A stretch of 64,000 nt of DNA from Caldilineaceae bacterium (GCA_026645575.1 JAPKMW010000042.1:1-64000); one strand, 5' to 3'. Numbered from the stretch's first letter, positions 43,222-51,858 are shown. Notes: a model not told the origin generated them from the sequence alone. Numbers and translations are program-made.

Positions 43222-45261
43222 CTACCGCACCACCGGCAAATAAACTTGGTGGCGCACCTGGATCGGTAGGGTGATGGTGATCCGGTTATCGCTCTCATTC
43301 ACCTCGCTAAAACGTTGATCGACATCAATCATGGCTTCGATGAGGTAAGTGTCCGAAAATGACGGCTGCCAGGCTAGGGTACTCTGCACGGTGCGATGAG
43401 TACCGGCCGCAAAATAACCACTACCCACGACGGTTTCAAAGACAACCTGAGCGGCCCGATAGGCCCGGAAGCGGAGTAACGGATTGGCGGCGGCCTGGAC
43501 GCTATGAACGGTGGCAGAGAAAAGGAACGACGCGTTCACCGGATTGCTGATGGTCGTCAGCGCACTGATTGACAGCGCGCCTGGCCCCCGCCCATTCACA
43601 AAGCCCTGAACACAACCCGTGGTCTCTGTGATCGGTTTTGTCCAAAAGCGCTGGACGAGATCGGCCCAGGTCGCACGGCTGTTGGCCGTTGGTCGGAGAA
43701 AGGCATAGGGATAGGGATTGCCGTTGCTGACCGTGGTGGTGTACCAGGCGGCCTGCCAGCTAAAACGGGGGCGATTTTCTACCATTGCTGGCGCCAAATC
43801 GGTGAAGAGCGCGATCCCGGCTGCTGGGAAGCGCCAGGCTGCCACCGGCGGATCGGCAAACCAAGGCACGCCCTCTTGCGAATAACGGGCGATCATCGCC
43901 GCCGAAATTGTCTTGGTGGTTGTGATCGCCCAGGCGCCCGCCAGCGATTGCGTGCCAAATTCTGCCCCCAGTCGACCAGCAAAATCGGCCATATCGGAGA
44001 GGGCGTCGGGGGGCGCCAGTGTCCAATCTTGTGGCTGGCAGATAGTGGTGTCATACTTGGCGCTGGCATGATAGGCCGCCAACAGACGATCTCTGGTTTG
44101 CGTTGGATTGGCGGCCCATTCGTCGAGCAAGCCGGCGCTGGTCTGATCCCAGGCGGCCTTGATCGGCGCCACTTTGTCGGCATCAACGGCAATGAAGAGG
44201 CGAGGGTGGTCGGCTGTGGGTAGCAGGTTATCATAGCCGGCGACGAGGCTCTTCGCCAGAGTGGCGGGGGGGTGCATCGGGTCGAGCAGCGCCAGTGTTT
44301 TACCCAGCATGGTTGGTTCGGCGTAGGTGTAGTTGGGCGCCGCAAGGATTGTCTTCGCATAGGGGTGAATTTCGTACAGTTCTTCAATGGTGGCGGAAAA
44401 ACAGTGCAACAGGTCAACCACCGTTAGCGGCTCGGCGCCATTGTTGGTGCCGATGCTCAATGCCTGGGCCAGTGCACGCACGGAAATTAGGCTGGCGGCA
44501 TGGTAATCGGTTAAATCGCTGTGCGCACCCCAGCGCGGCGGGAGCGGGGTAAAGTCGCTGGGCGCCGTCGGCGTGCCAACCGGGGTTGGCGTGGTTGTCG
44601 GCGCCGCCACCGGAACGCCCTCGTTGAGCGGCTGTAACTGGGGCGTCAACGGCGCCCCATGACCGACAAAGGAGAAGAGCGTCTGACTGGCGGGGTAAAG
44701 CTGGCGCGCCCAGCGGATAAAGTTGCCCAAGTACCAGCCGTCCGCCATGTTATATTCTTGCAACTGCGGATCAAGGGTCACGGCCATGCTGAGATTGGGT
44801 GCAGTTGGCAAGCCAGCCACCGGTACAGCCACGCCATTCTGGACAATGAGGACACGAGTATCGCCATAGCCATCCAGATCGGCTAGGATCACGGCAACCC
44901 GATCGGGCGCAGCGGCGGTGGCACTGACAATGCTCTGCACAGTCAGCGTGTAGTAGGCGCTCAGGTTGCTGGGGCTGCCCGGTTCATTGTCAAAGGCAAG
45001 CGCGTACAGGGCCAACAGGGTGGTGGTGGCAGGTTGCAGGCGTTCGGCGAACTCAGCCGAGCCGTTGCAAGTAGCAGGCACGACGAGTTGACAACCAGCA
45101 TTGGTTGCACTCATTGCTTCAGCGCGTACCGATGCGCCACTTTGGAATGCCCAGAGCATGACGGCAAAGAACAGGCCGGCGCCGCCGATGAGCGCGGCGA
45201 GATAGAAAATCCGCAAGGGATGGGACAGCTTTTGTTGCATAGAACCTTTGGTACTGTTCAT
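43222..45261 (-). CDS. Exported C11 clostripain-like cysteine protease
   Basis: About 679 residues from ATG 45261 (ATG 45240 is an alternative). A longer frame to 45396 runs through a palindrome and is unlikely. A hydrophobic signal (LRIFYLAALIGGAGLFFAVM) is followed by the protease domain: VAVILADLDGYGDTRVLIVQ, catalytic His in SFVGHGAPLTPQ, and catalytic Cys in DLLHCFSATIEELYEIHPYA. Both sites match the C11 domain of the protein at 22632. The end has a CARDB-like stretch (MIDVDQRFSEVNESDNRITI) and the tag VYLPVVR. The regulatory-type repeats of the larger paralog are absent. Divergent from the TPR regulator at 45579. Likely a secreted caspase-fold protease. Confidence 0.82.
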   Translation of the reverse strand: MNSTKGSMQQKLSHPLRIFYLAALIGGAGLFFAVMLWAFQSGASVRAEAMSATNAGCQLVVPATCNGSAEFAERLQPATTTLLALYALAFDNEPGSPSNLSAYYTLTVQSIVSATAAAPDRVAVILADLDGYGDTRVLIVQNGVAVPVAGLPTAPNLSMAVTLDPQLQEYNMADGWYLGNFIRWARQLYPASQTLFSFVGHGAPLTPQLQPLNEGVPVAAPTTTPTPVGTPTAPSDFTPLPPRWGAHSDLTDYHAASLISVRALAQALSIGTNNGAEPLTVVDLLHCFSATIEELYEIHPYAKTILAAPNYTYAEPTMLGKTLALLDPMHPPATLAKSLVAGYDNLLPTADHPRLFIAVDADKVAPIKAAWDQTSAGLLDEWAANPTQTRDRLLAAYHASAKYDTTICQPQDWTLAPPDALSDMADFAGRLGAEFGTQSLAGAWAITTTKTISAAMIARYSQEGVPWFADPPVAAWRFPAAGIALFTDLAPAMVENRPRFSWQAAWYTTTVSNGNPYPYAFLRPTANSRATWADLVQRFWTKPITETTGCVQGFVNGRGPGALSISALTTISNPVNASFLFSATVHSVQAAANPLLRFRAYRAAQVVFETVVGSGYFAAGTHRTVQSTLAWQPSFSDTYLIEAMIDVDQRFSEVNESDNRITITLPIQVRHQVYLPVVR

Positions 45262-45271
45262 GGCGGTCGTC

Positions 45272-45346
45272 GGCTGGCCTTCCAGCAAGGGGCAGGAAAC
45301 GCGTAGTGATTGCGGACGCGTGTCGCCCCTTCCTGGAAGGCTGGCC
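45272..45346. repeat. Inverted repeat upstream of the C11 protease gene
   Basis: The left arm 45272-45293 (GGCTGGCCTTCCAGC and on) pairs with 45325-45346 at about 19 of 22 positions. It lies between the divergent protease and regulator genes, next to the preferred protease start at 45261, so it may affect expression. Confidence 0.6.
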
Positions 45347-45578
45347 TCGCTTACAACATGCCGGCGCATTTTCTGTGTGGGGTGAACGTGTTCCAAATGA
45401 CCCGATCACGCAAGTCCGATGATGTCCCAAAACTGCTCGGCGGCTTTACTGCTTACCGTAAGCTTATCACGAAAAGCGTTATTTGTGAATCAGATTTTCT
45501 CTGCAAAAGCAGCGCATTCAGGTACAATAATGCTCTGAGGATCATTAGTCATGACACGATTCGAGCCATAGCGATTTC

Positions 45579-47675
45579 ATGAATGACACGATTTTGCTGA
45601 CGCCCCTCCCGTCCCACCTGGAAGAGCAGATCGCCACTGCGCTGAAAGCCCTCCGCGAGGGCGATCTGTTGGCGCTTGGCGCCTTGCCTTTGGCCCATAC
45701 CCCCCTGGTAACTGACTGTTTTTTGACGGGCGAGCCGCCGACCACCGACCGCCGTGGCTGGATTTTGCGTGCGCTCTTGTGTTGGAGCATTGAGCGCTTA
45801 CGCCCTGCTGGTGAGCCAAGTTGGGTGAAACAGGCATGGCGCCATTATAACATTCTGCATCACTTTTATCTGGAAGGTGCGCGCGCCTCGGTGTTGGCGG
45901 AAACGATGGCCATTGCCGAGCAGACGCTCTATCAACTGCGCGGCCAGGCGATCAGCGCGCTGGCGAATGTGGTGCGCAATGAACTGGCTACACCGGAAAA
46001 CCGTACCAGCCATCAACAAATTGTCAATGCTGATCGCTATGCCCGCCTGACAAACAACCAGCAACAACTTTTGCGCCTGGCTGCTGTCTTTCCGGGCGCG
46101 GCGCCCATGACCTTGCTCCACACGTTGATCCAAACGCTGGCCCAAACGCTGGGGAATGCCGATGTTCTCAGCGCTGCCCATCAATTGACCCTGCAATATC
46201 TCATCAGTAGTGACGGTGAGGGTAGCGCGCTGGTTGTCCACCCAGCCATGCGCACACTGGTATTGACCCAACTTTCCCCTCAAGAGCGACGGCTGGCCCA
46301 TCAAACGGCGGCGGAACATTATGCAGCTCAACAAAACTATCTAGAAGCCGCGCAGCAGTGGCGCGCCGCCGAGCAACCGGAACGCGCCGCCCGCTTGCTT
46401 ATCGACTATCAACGCGAGATTGTGGACAACCTACAGATCGAGGAATTGAAGGAACTGCTCGCCTGTTTTCGTGTCAGTGAATTGACAGCGGGACTGTGGG
46501 CGCGACTCAAAATTCTGGCTGGGGAGATCGCCGAATTTACACACAATTTTCCGGCCGCGCTGGCGGAATATCAACAGGCGCTAGGGGCGCCTGATCTCCA
46601 GACCAAGGCACTGGCCTACTATCGCCGTGCCAAAGCCTTTGAGCAGACCAACAGCGATGAGTCAATGGCGCACTATGCGCGCGCCATTCAGTTGTTGGAG
46701 GCGGGCAGTGCAAGCATGGCCGCCGACAAACGATTGACGCTCCTGAGCAACATTTACATCGACCGCGCCTGGTTACAGATGCAAGTACGCGCCGATCTCC
46801 TGCGTGCAGAAACCGATCTCCTACGCGCCCGCACCCTGCTCGATAGCGCCCCAGCACTGCGCGACCAGCCCGTCTGGTGTGATCTCTACAATGCGCTGGG
46901 CGAATTCTACCATCGCACCGGCAAACCGGCGTTAGCTGAGGAGCATAGCTGGCAGGCGTGGCTGGCCGCTAACGAGGCACGCGACCTGGAACGCATGAGC
47001 AAAACCGCCCACAATTTGGGGCTGGTCTACATGGACAACTTGCGCCAATATGACCGGGCGCTCGAATATCTGCGCAAGAGTGAGGATCTGGCGAGACGGA
47101 CAGGGAATCGCCAGATGGAAGGCTTAAGCGCCATGAGTATCGGCGTCTGTCACTATTGGCTGGGCGATCTGCGGGCAGCGCTTACTCAGTATGAAACGGC
47201 GGCGGCCATCTTTGGCGAAAGCGGCAACCACGCGTTGCTGGCGCGCACCCACTTTGGCCTGGCCGAAGCCTATGCCGACCTGGGCGAACGGGACGTTGCC
47301 CGTCGCCATCATCAAGAAGGTGTTACCATTGCCACAGAACTGGGCGATCCAGGGGCGTTGCAAGATTTTGCCGCGTTGGCCGAACAACACAGCTATTTGG
47401 CAAACACACCGCCTGCCCGGCCTGGGCAACTATCTGCGCCACTATCCGCACGCCAAGAAAAAGCGCTGGCCTACATCCGGCAACATGGTCAGATCACCAA
47501 CCGGGAGTATCAGACCCTGACGGGTGTTGCGCAGAAACAGAGCGTGCGCGATCTCAATGAGCTAGTCGCTGCGCAACTGCTTCACCGGCAGGGCAATGGC
47601 CGCGCAACTTGCTATGTACTCCCCCACATCATTAGTAGTAAAGACTTTAGTCTTCGGGGAGACCGGGAAGACTAA
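45579..47675 (+). CDS. TPR regulator with N- and C-terminal winged/helix-turn-helix regions, paralog B
   Basis: 698 residues. It aligns with the protein at 20412 over its length: the N-terminal helix-turn-helix-like region (EGARASVLAETMAIAEQTLY), a TPR middle (AHYARAIQLLEAG, YLRKSEDLARRTGNRQMEGL), and the C-terminal winged helix (HGQITNREYQTLTGVAQKQS then VRDLNELVAAQLL). After CYVLP the paralog ends, but this protein continues HIISSKDFSLRGDRED. These extra codons come from the palindrome at 47634-47688. Divergent from the secreted C11 protease gene. The start has only a weak ribosome-binding site. Confidence 0.72.
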   Translation: MNDTILLTPLPSHLEEQIATALKALREGDLLALGALPLAHTPLVTDCFLTGEPPTTDRRGWILRALLCWSIERLRPAGEPSWVKQAWRHYNILHHFYLEGARASVLAETMAIAEQTLYQLRGQAISALANVVRNELATPENRTSHQQIVNADRYARLTNNQQQLLRLAAVFPGAAPMTLLHTLIQTLAQTLGNADVLSAAHQLTLQYLISSDGEGSALVVHPAMRTLVLTQLSPQERRLAHQTAAEHYAAQQNYLEAAQQWRAAEQPERAARLLIDYQREIVDNLQIEELKELLACFRVSELTAGLWARLKILAGEIAEFTHNFPAALAEYQQALGAPDLQTKALAYYRRAKAFEQTNSDESMAHYARAIQLLEAGSASMAADKRLTLLSNIYIDRAWLQMQVRADLLRAETDLLRARTLLDSAPALRDQPVWCDLYNALGEFYHRTGKPALAEEHSWQAWLAANEARDLERMSKTAHNLGLVYMDNLRQYDRALEYLRKSEDLARRTGNRQMEGLSAMSIGVCHYWLGDLRAALTQYETAAAIFGESGNHALLARTHFGLAEAYADLGERDVARRHHQEGVTIATELGDPGALQDFAALAEQHSYLANTPPARPGQLSAPLSARQEKALAYIRQHGQITNREYQTLTGVAQKQSVRDLNELVAAQLLHRQGNGRATCYVLPHIISSKDFSLRGDRED

Positions 47676-47688
47676 AGTCTTTACTACT
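47634..47688. repeat. Palindrome overlapping the 3' end of the TPR regulator gene
   Basis: A 22-bp arm starting AGTAGTAAAGACTTTAGTCT (47634-47655) is perfectly inverted at 47667-47688. The stop codon of the regulator (47673-47675) lies inside the right arm, and the end of the minus-strand methyltransferase gene lies four bases beyond it. Acts as a hairpin between convergent genes. Confidence 0.8.
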
Positions 47689-47691
47689 GAT

Positions 47692-48357
47692 CTATAAGCG
47701 CGCCGTTAGCAGTGTGACCTCCACCGTTGTGTTGCATTCATTCGCTTGGAGCGCAGGAACAGCCACCGTTTGCAACTCAATGTGCCAGCCGTGGGCTTCC
47801 AGTTGCACAGCAAAGTCGAGCGCCTGGGGCCGCCCTGGATCAGTCAGTAACAGGCGACCACCAGGAAGCAGGTTTTTGCGGAAAATACTTTCGAGGTAAA
47901 AATGAAGGCTGGCGTCGTAGAGAATATCAGCACCCAGGATCAGGTCATAGCGTGATGGATGACGCCAGGTGCGCCAGTCGGCCAGAAAGGTTTCAATGCT
48001 GGTGATCCCATTCTGTTGCGCATTCCATTCGGCCAGCGCCAGCGCATCGGCTTGATAGTCAGTCTGGCGGACATGGGCGCCCAGATTACGCGCTACCAAC
48101 CCCGGCAAACCGACACCGGCGCCCAGTTCCAACACCTGCTTGCCCTGTACTTGCGCCGCCTGCTGTGTCAACTTGGTCGCCAATCCTACCGCTGACTCCC
48201 AAAGGAGAAAACCATAGAGATCATGCTCCAGATGGTCGCTATCAGTCGCCAACCCGGCGCGACTGCGCACACAGGTGATCTGCCATCTCTGTTCCCCGAT
48301 CACAACCGTAACGGTTTCCAGCGGCAGATTTTTGCTTACCGGTGTGGTCTCACCCAT
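47692..48357 (-). CDS. Class I SAM-dependent methyltransferase (METTL21/methyltransf_16-like)
   Basis: 221 residues. Motif I is LELGAGVGLPGLVARNLGA (about 97-115). An acidic residue follows strand 2 (QTDYQADALALAEWNAQQNG). Motif II/III is YDLILGADILYDASLHFYLE, and motif post-III is GGRLLLTDPGR. This pattern suits the family that methylates lysines of proteins such as ribosomal or elongation factors. Target unknown. Confidence 0.82.
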   Translation of the reverse strand: MGETTPVSKNLPLETVTVVIGEQRWQITCVRSRAGLATDSDHLEHDLYGFLLWESAVGLATKLTQQAAQVQGKQVLELGAGVGLPGLVARNLGAHVRQTDYQADALALAEWNAQQNGITSIETFLADWRTWRHPSRYDLILGADILYDASLHFYLESIFRKNLLPGGRLLLTDPGRPQALDFAVQLEAHGWHIELQTVAVPALQANECNTTVEVTLLTARL

Positions 48358-48375
48358 TGTGCGCCCTTCTTCCCG

Positions 48376-48406
48376 TTGACTAGCTATAATAAAGTTGTGC
48401 TATAAT
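48376..48406 (+). promoter_or_regulatory. Putative promoter of the Rpn gene
   Basis: TTGACT at 48376-48381 and TATAAT at 48401-48406, with a rather long 19-bp spacer. The -10 box lies only 10 bp before the ATG at 48416, so the transcript would be leaderless or nearly so. A second TATAAT lies at 48385-48390. Confidence 0.4.
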
Positions 48407-48415
48407 CATAGCATA

Positions 48416-49516
48416 ATGAGCGATATTACGAATCCGCATGATGCTTTTTTCAAACAGTTCATGACCAAACCGGAGATTGCGGCTGATTTTTTGACGCAGC
48501 ATCTGCCGGCGCCTGTGTTGGCCTTGCTCGATTTGAATACGTTGGTGGAGCAAAAGGAAAGTTTTATCGACCCGGATCTGCGCCAACATTTTTCTGATGT
48601 CCTCTATCAAGTCCAGAATAAACGTGGCAAACCAATCTACATCTATCAACTCTTTGAGCATAAAAGCTATCCTGACCAGTGGGTTGCCTTTCAAGTGTTG
48701 CGCTATAAAGTACGCATTTGGGAGAAAGAATTTGCCAAGCACCAGCGCATTTCACCGATCATCGCGCTAGTTGTTTATCATGGACAGATGACGTGGACTT
48801 GCCCGCGCAACTTTGCTGGCCTTTTTGACTGGGATGAGAATGACCCGCAAATTGCGCAGATCCTACAGCTTTACCTACCCGACTTTGCGTATCATCTGGT
48901 GGATCTCTCGGCTATGAGCGATGAAGAGATTCAGGGCGGCGTCTGGTTACAGGTCTTTGAACTATTGCTCAAGTACATTTTCGACCCGGCATTAGGCCAA
49001 CGCTTGCCGGAAATTTTGGGACTGTTGGTTGCTGTGGCAAGCCAGCCGACGGGTTTTGAGATGTTGGTGACACTACTGCGTTACATCGCACGGGCAGGCG
49101 CCGGTGCAAGCAAAGAAGAGATTCGAGAAACGGTCTTGGCATTATTCCCCAGGGAAGGAGCAGTGCTAATGAAAACGGCGGCACAAGAATGGATTGACGA
49201 AGCTTTAAAGGAAGGGATCCAAAAAGGCGAAGCCATCGGGATCCAAAAAGGCGAAGCCATCGGGATCCAAAAAGGCGAAGCCATTGGTGCACAGAAAGCA
49301 CAACGCCAGACGATCCTACAAATCTTAGCCTATCGTTTTGTGACTTCCCCCGAAGCAACTGGACAACTAACCGCACAGTTAGAGAAAATTACCGATGAAC
49401 AAACGCTGGCGACATTGGTCAATGACGCTTTGCAGGTAATTCATCTGAGTGATTTTGTGTTGCGCTTAGAGCAACGGCTAACAGCCACTGCGCCGTCAGC
49501 CATAGCAACAACGTAA
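48416..49516 (+). CDS. Rpn-family (PD-(D/E)XK) nuclease / transposase-like protein
   Basis: 366 residues from ATG 48416. N-terminal Rpn signature (NPHDAFFKQFMTKPEIAADF), then the nuclease core: a conserved Asp in LRQHFSDVLYQVQNK, and YIYQLFEHKSYPD, whose E-x-K pair matches the PD-(D/E)XK site. VVYHGQMTWTCP follows, as in YhgA/PDDEXK_2 proteins. The last 115 residues form a helical tail containing three copies of GIQKGEAI encoded by 24-bp DNA repeats. Rpn proteins are known DNases linked with recombination and phage defence. An internal start before the tail is listed separately. Confidence 0.85.
   Translation: MSDITNPHDAFFKQFMTKPEIAADFLTQHLPAPVLALLDLNTLVEQKESFIDPDLRQHFSDVLYQVQNKRGKPIYIYQLFEHKSYPDQWVAFQVLRYKVRIWEKEFAKHQRISPIIALVVYHGQMTWTCPRNFAGLFDWDENDPQIAQILQLYLPDFAYHLVDLSAMSDEEIQGGVWLQVFELLLKYIFDPALGQRLPEILGLLVAVASQPTGFEMLVTLLRYIARAGAGASKEEIRETVLALFPREGAVLMKTAAQEWIDEALKEGIQKGEAIGIQKGEAIGIQKGEAIGAQKAQRQTILQILAYRFVTSPEATGQLTAQLEKITDEQTLATLVNDALQVIHLSDFVLRLEQRLTATAPSAIATT
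49169..49516 (+). CDS. Possible internal in-frame product: C-terminal RpnS-like antitoxin
   Basis: ATG 49169 lies in frame inside the Rpn gene and is preceded by GGGAAGGAG at 49152-49160, eight bases away. This is stronger than anything seen before the main start. It would give a 115-residue protein with the repeat tail. In E. coli-type Rpn genes a short C-terminal product made from inside the gene inhibits the full-length toxin. Here the position, size and repeats match that arrangement. Inferred; expression is not shown. Confidence 0.5.
   Translation: MKTAAQEWIDEALKEGIQKGEAIGIQKGEAIGIQKGEAIGAQKAQRQTILQILAYRFVTSPEATGQLTAQLEKITDEQTLATLVNDALQVIHLSDFVLRLEQRLTATAPSAIATT
49214..49285 (+). repeat. 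Three tandem 24-bp repeats inside the Rpn gene
   Basis: The units are 49214-49237, 49238-49261 and 49262-49285, each beginning GGGATCCAAAAAGGCGAAGC. They are identical except for the last base of the third. In-frame (eight codons, GIQKGEAI), so copy-number change would lengthen or shorten the tail without a frameshift. Confidence 0.92.
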
Positions 49517-49569
49517 ATTCCAAGAAGTATTGAGAGATAGAGGATGTTCAATCTTCCAGTCTCTCAATC

Positions 49570-51858
49570 TCACTGCGCTAACGCCGCTTTCACCCGCGGC
49601 GCCGTCATCGGCAATGCAGTCAGGCGCACACCAACCGCATCACGAATGGCGTTGGCAATGGCGGCAGCGGTCGAGGTGACCGGCGGCTCACCGACTCCTT
49701 TGGCGCCGAAGGGGCCATAGTCGCTCGGCACTTCCACCAACACCGGTTCAATCGATCCGACGGTTTGGGTAAAGTTGGGAACGTTGTAGTCCATCCATGA
49801 GGCGGTGAGTGGTTGCCCCTGTTCATCGTAGACCATGCCTTCATAGAGCGCCCAGCCGACCCCTTGCATGGCCCCGCCGATCATCTGGCTCTCAATCGCC
49901 GCCGGGTTGAGGGCGCGACCAACATCCTGCACTACTACCAATTTATGCACCTGGACAATGCCGGTGGCCGGATCGACTGCCACCTCGGCCAGTTGCGCAC
50001 AGAAACCGGGCGACTGCGCTGTGACCGCGTGACGCCCATGCCCGATGATCGGCGCAAACTTGCCGCTCAGTTGCATGGTCTTGCTCGCCACCTCGGCCAG
50101 GCTGATCGCCGTGGTGGGGCTGCCTTTGACCTGCACCTTGCCATCGACAATTTCTAGATCCGCGGCATCGACTTCGAGGATTTGCGCTACCGTCTCCAAG
50201 GTCTGGCGCCGCGCCTCGGTGACAGCCTGCACCACGGCGTGACCGACGGTGTAGGTGATCTTGCTGCCACCAGCGTTGAGGGCAAAGGCGGGCGCATTGG
50301 TGTCGCCGTTGGCAATGGTGATCTTCTCCGGCGCAATGCCAAACGCCTCGGCTGCCAGCAGGGTAAAACCAGTGTTGGTGCCACTAATATCCACCGAGCC
50401 GACTTGAATATGCAGGCGCCCATCGCGCTCCAACTTGCACGCCGCCGAGGCCGGCCCAGTGCCGCCCGGCCAGCCGCCAATGGCAATGCCAATGCCGCGG
50501 CCAGCCGCTCGCGCTTGCTCTCGTTGTTGCCAGGCCGGGTGCGCTTGCAGCGTTTGCAACACTTCGCTCATGCCCATCTTCGGCCACGGGTTGCCATTGA
50601 TCATGGCGTCGCCGGGGTGCGCAGCGTTTTGCAGGCGGAGTTCCAGCGGGTCGCGCCCCAGCGTTTTCGCCATCTCATCGACCACCCCTTCCAGCGCAAA
50701 CATGCTCTGGGGAATGCCGGGGGCGCGGTAGGCGCCGACCGACTGCTTAAAGGAGAGAACATCCAGCCCCTTGACCTGGACATGAGGAACTTTGTACATG
50801 CTCCCGCTCACCAGCAACCCGATGCCGACTGGTGAACCGGGGTAACAACCGCTGTTGAAGGCGATCTCGACCTCCAGGCCGGTAAAGGCGCCGTCGTTTT
50901 TGGCCCCTAATTTTACGCGAATCTGCCCAGCCGGTGTCGGGTTGGCGGCTACCATCTCTTCGTAACGGGTCAAAATCAAGCGGATGGGTCGGCCAACCAG
51001 GCGCGCCGCCAGGGCAAGCAATGGCTCGTACAGCACCCCCTTGCCACCAAAGCCACCACCGACCGGCGTCGCCAAACAGCGTACCGCCGATTCGTCGATC
51101 CCCAGAATATTCGCCACCTGTTGCCGCACGGAAAAGGGCGCTTGTGTGCTGCTCCACACGGTGACTTGATCGTTGTACGGGTCGATCTGCACGGCGCAGC
51201 CATGCGTTTCCAGGGGACTTTGTTGGACAGCAGAAAGCTGAAAGGTGCGTTCGATGACGACATCGGCGTCGGCAAAGCCAGCCGCGAGATCGCCGCGATT
51301 AAATTGCGTCTGGTTGGCAAGATTGGTCGGTTTGGTTTCATTCTTCTCCTGATTGCCGACATCAGCGCCATGTGCTGCCGCCTCTTCTGACTCGCCCGGT
51401 TTACCCCCCGGCCAGACCAGCGGGGCGTTGGGGGCTAAGGCTTCTTCCAAGGTGATCGCGGCCCGTAGCGGTTCATAGTCAACGATCACTTTTTCCAACG
51501 CATCTTCAGCTATCGCCTCACTCTCGGCCAAAATCAAAGCAACCGGCCGCCCGACAAAGATGACCCGTCCGCGCGCTAGCAGTAACCGTTGGCGACTGGT
51601 GGGGGCAATTACTGGGAGATCCTGGGCCGTCAACACGGCGACAACGCCGGGTAGGGCAGCGGCGTCGCTAGTGTCAATGCGCAAAATGCGCGCATGGGCG
51701 TGCGGACTGGTGACGAAGCGGGCACAGAGCAGCCCGGCGATCTTCAAGTCGGCGATGAAACGGATCTTGCCGGTTACTTTGGCCTCGCCTTCGATCAGGC
51801 GAACGCGCTGCCCAATGGCGGAAAAAGGCGTGGAAGAAGTGGTGGGCTGGGTGGTCAT
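49570..51858 (-). CDS. Molybdopterin-binding large subunit, xanthine dehydrogenase/aldehyde oxidase family
   Basis: 762 residues from ATG 51858 (AAGGAAA upstream); the longer frame to 52029 is unlikely. The N-terminal a/b hammerhead includes VTGKIRFIADLKIAGLLCAR. The molybdopterin domains show VGGGFGGKGVLYEPLLALAA, GAYRAPGIPQSMFALEGVVD and the catalytic Glu motif AKGVGEPP near the C-terminus. Such subunits hydroxylate purines, aldehydes, nicotinate or aromatic substrates, and normally need FAD and 2Fe-2S partners. None is next to this gene. Residues about 170-195 are an unusual polar insertion (KPGESEEAAAHGADVGNQEK). Divergent from the exonuclease gene. Confidence 0.88.
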   Translation of the reverse strand: MTTQPTTSSTPFSAIGQRVRLIEGEAKVTGKIRFIADLKIAGLLCARFVTSPHAHARILRIDTSDAAALPGVVAVLTAQDLPVIAPTSRQRLLLARGRVIFVGRPVALILAESEAIAEDALEKVIVDYEPLRAAITLEEALAPNAPLVWPGGKPGESEEAAAHGADVGNQEKNETKPTNLANQTQFNRGDLAAGFADADVVIERTFQLSAVQQSPLETHGCAVQIDPYNDQVTVWSSTQAPFSVRQQVANILGIDESAVRCLATPVGGGFGGKGVLYEPLLALAARLVGRPIRLILTRYEEMVAANPTPAGQIRVKLGAKNDGAFTGLEVEIAFNSGCYPGSPVGIGLLVSGSMYKVPHVQVKGLDVLSFKQSVGAYRAPGIPQSMFALEGVVDEMAKTLGRDPLELRLQNAAHPGDAMINGNPWPKMGMSEVLQTLQAHPAWQQREQARAAGRGIGIAIGGWPGGTGPASAACKLERDGRLHIQVGSVDISGTNTGFTLLAAEAFGIAPEKITIANGDTNAPAFALNAGGSKITYTVGHAVVQAVTEARRQTLETVAQILEVDAADLEIVDGKVQVKGSPTTAISLAEVASKTMQLSGKFAPIIGHGRHAVTAQSPGFCAQLAEVAVDPATGIVQVHKLVVVQDVGRALNPAAIESQMIGGAMQGVGWALYEGMVYDEQGQPLTASWMDYNVPNFTQTVGSIEPVLVEVPSDYGPFGAKGVGEPPVTSTAAAIANAIRDAVGVRLTALPMTAPRVKAALAQ

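Noticed and set aside
45262..45396. Longer N-terminus of the C11 protease (start at 45396)
   Set aside because: It would pass through the palindrome and place 45 polar residues before the signal peptide; a start at 45261 or 45240 gives a normal signal.
49214..49285. CRISPR array
   Set aside because: The three 24-bp repeats are directly adjacent without spacers and in frame inside the Rpn gene.
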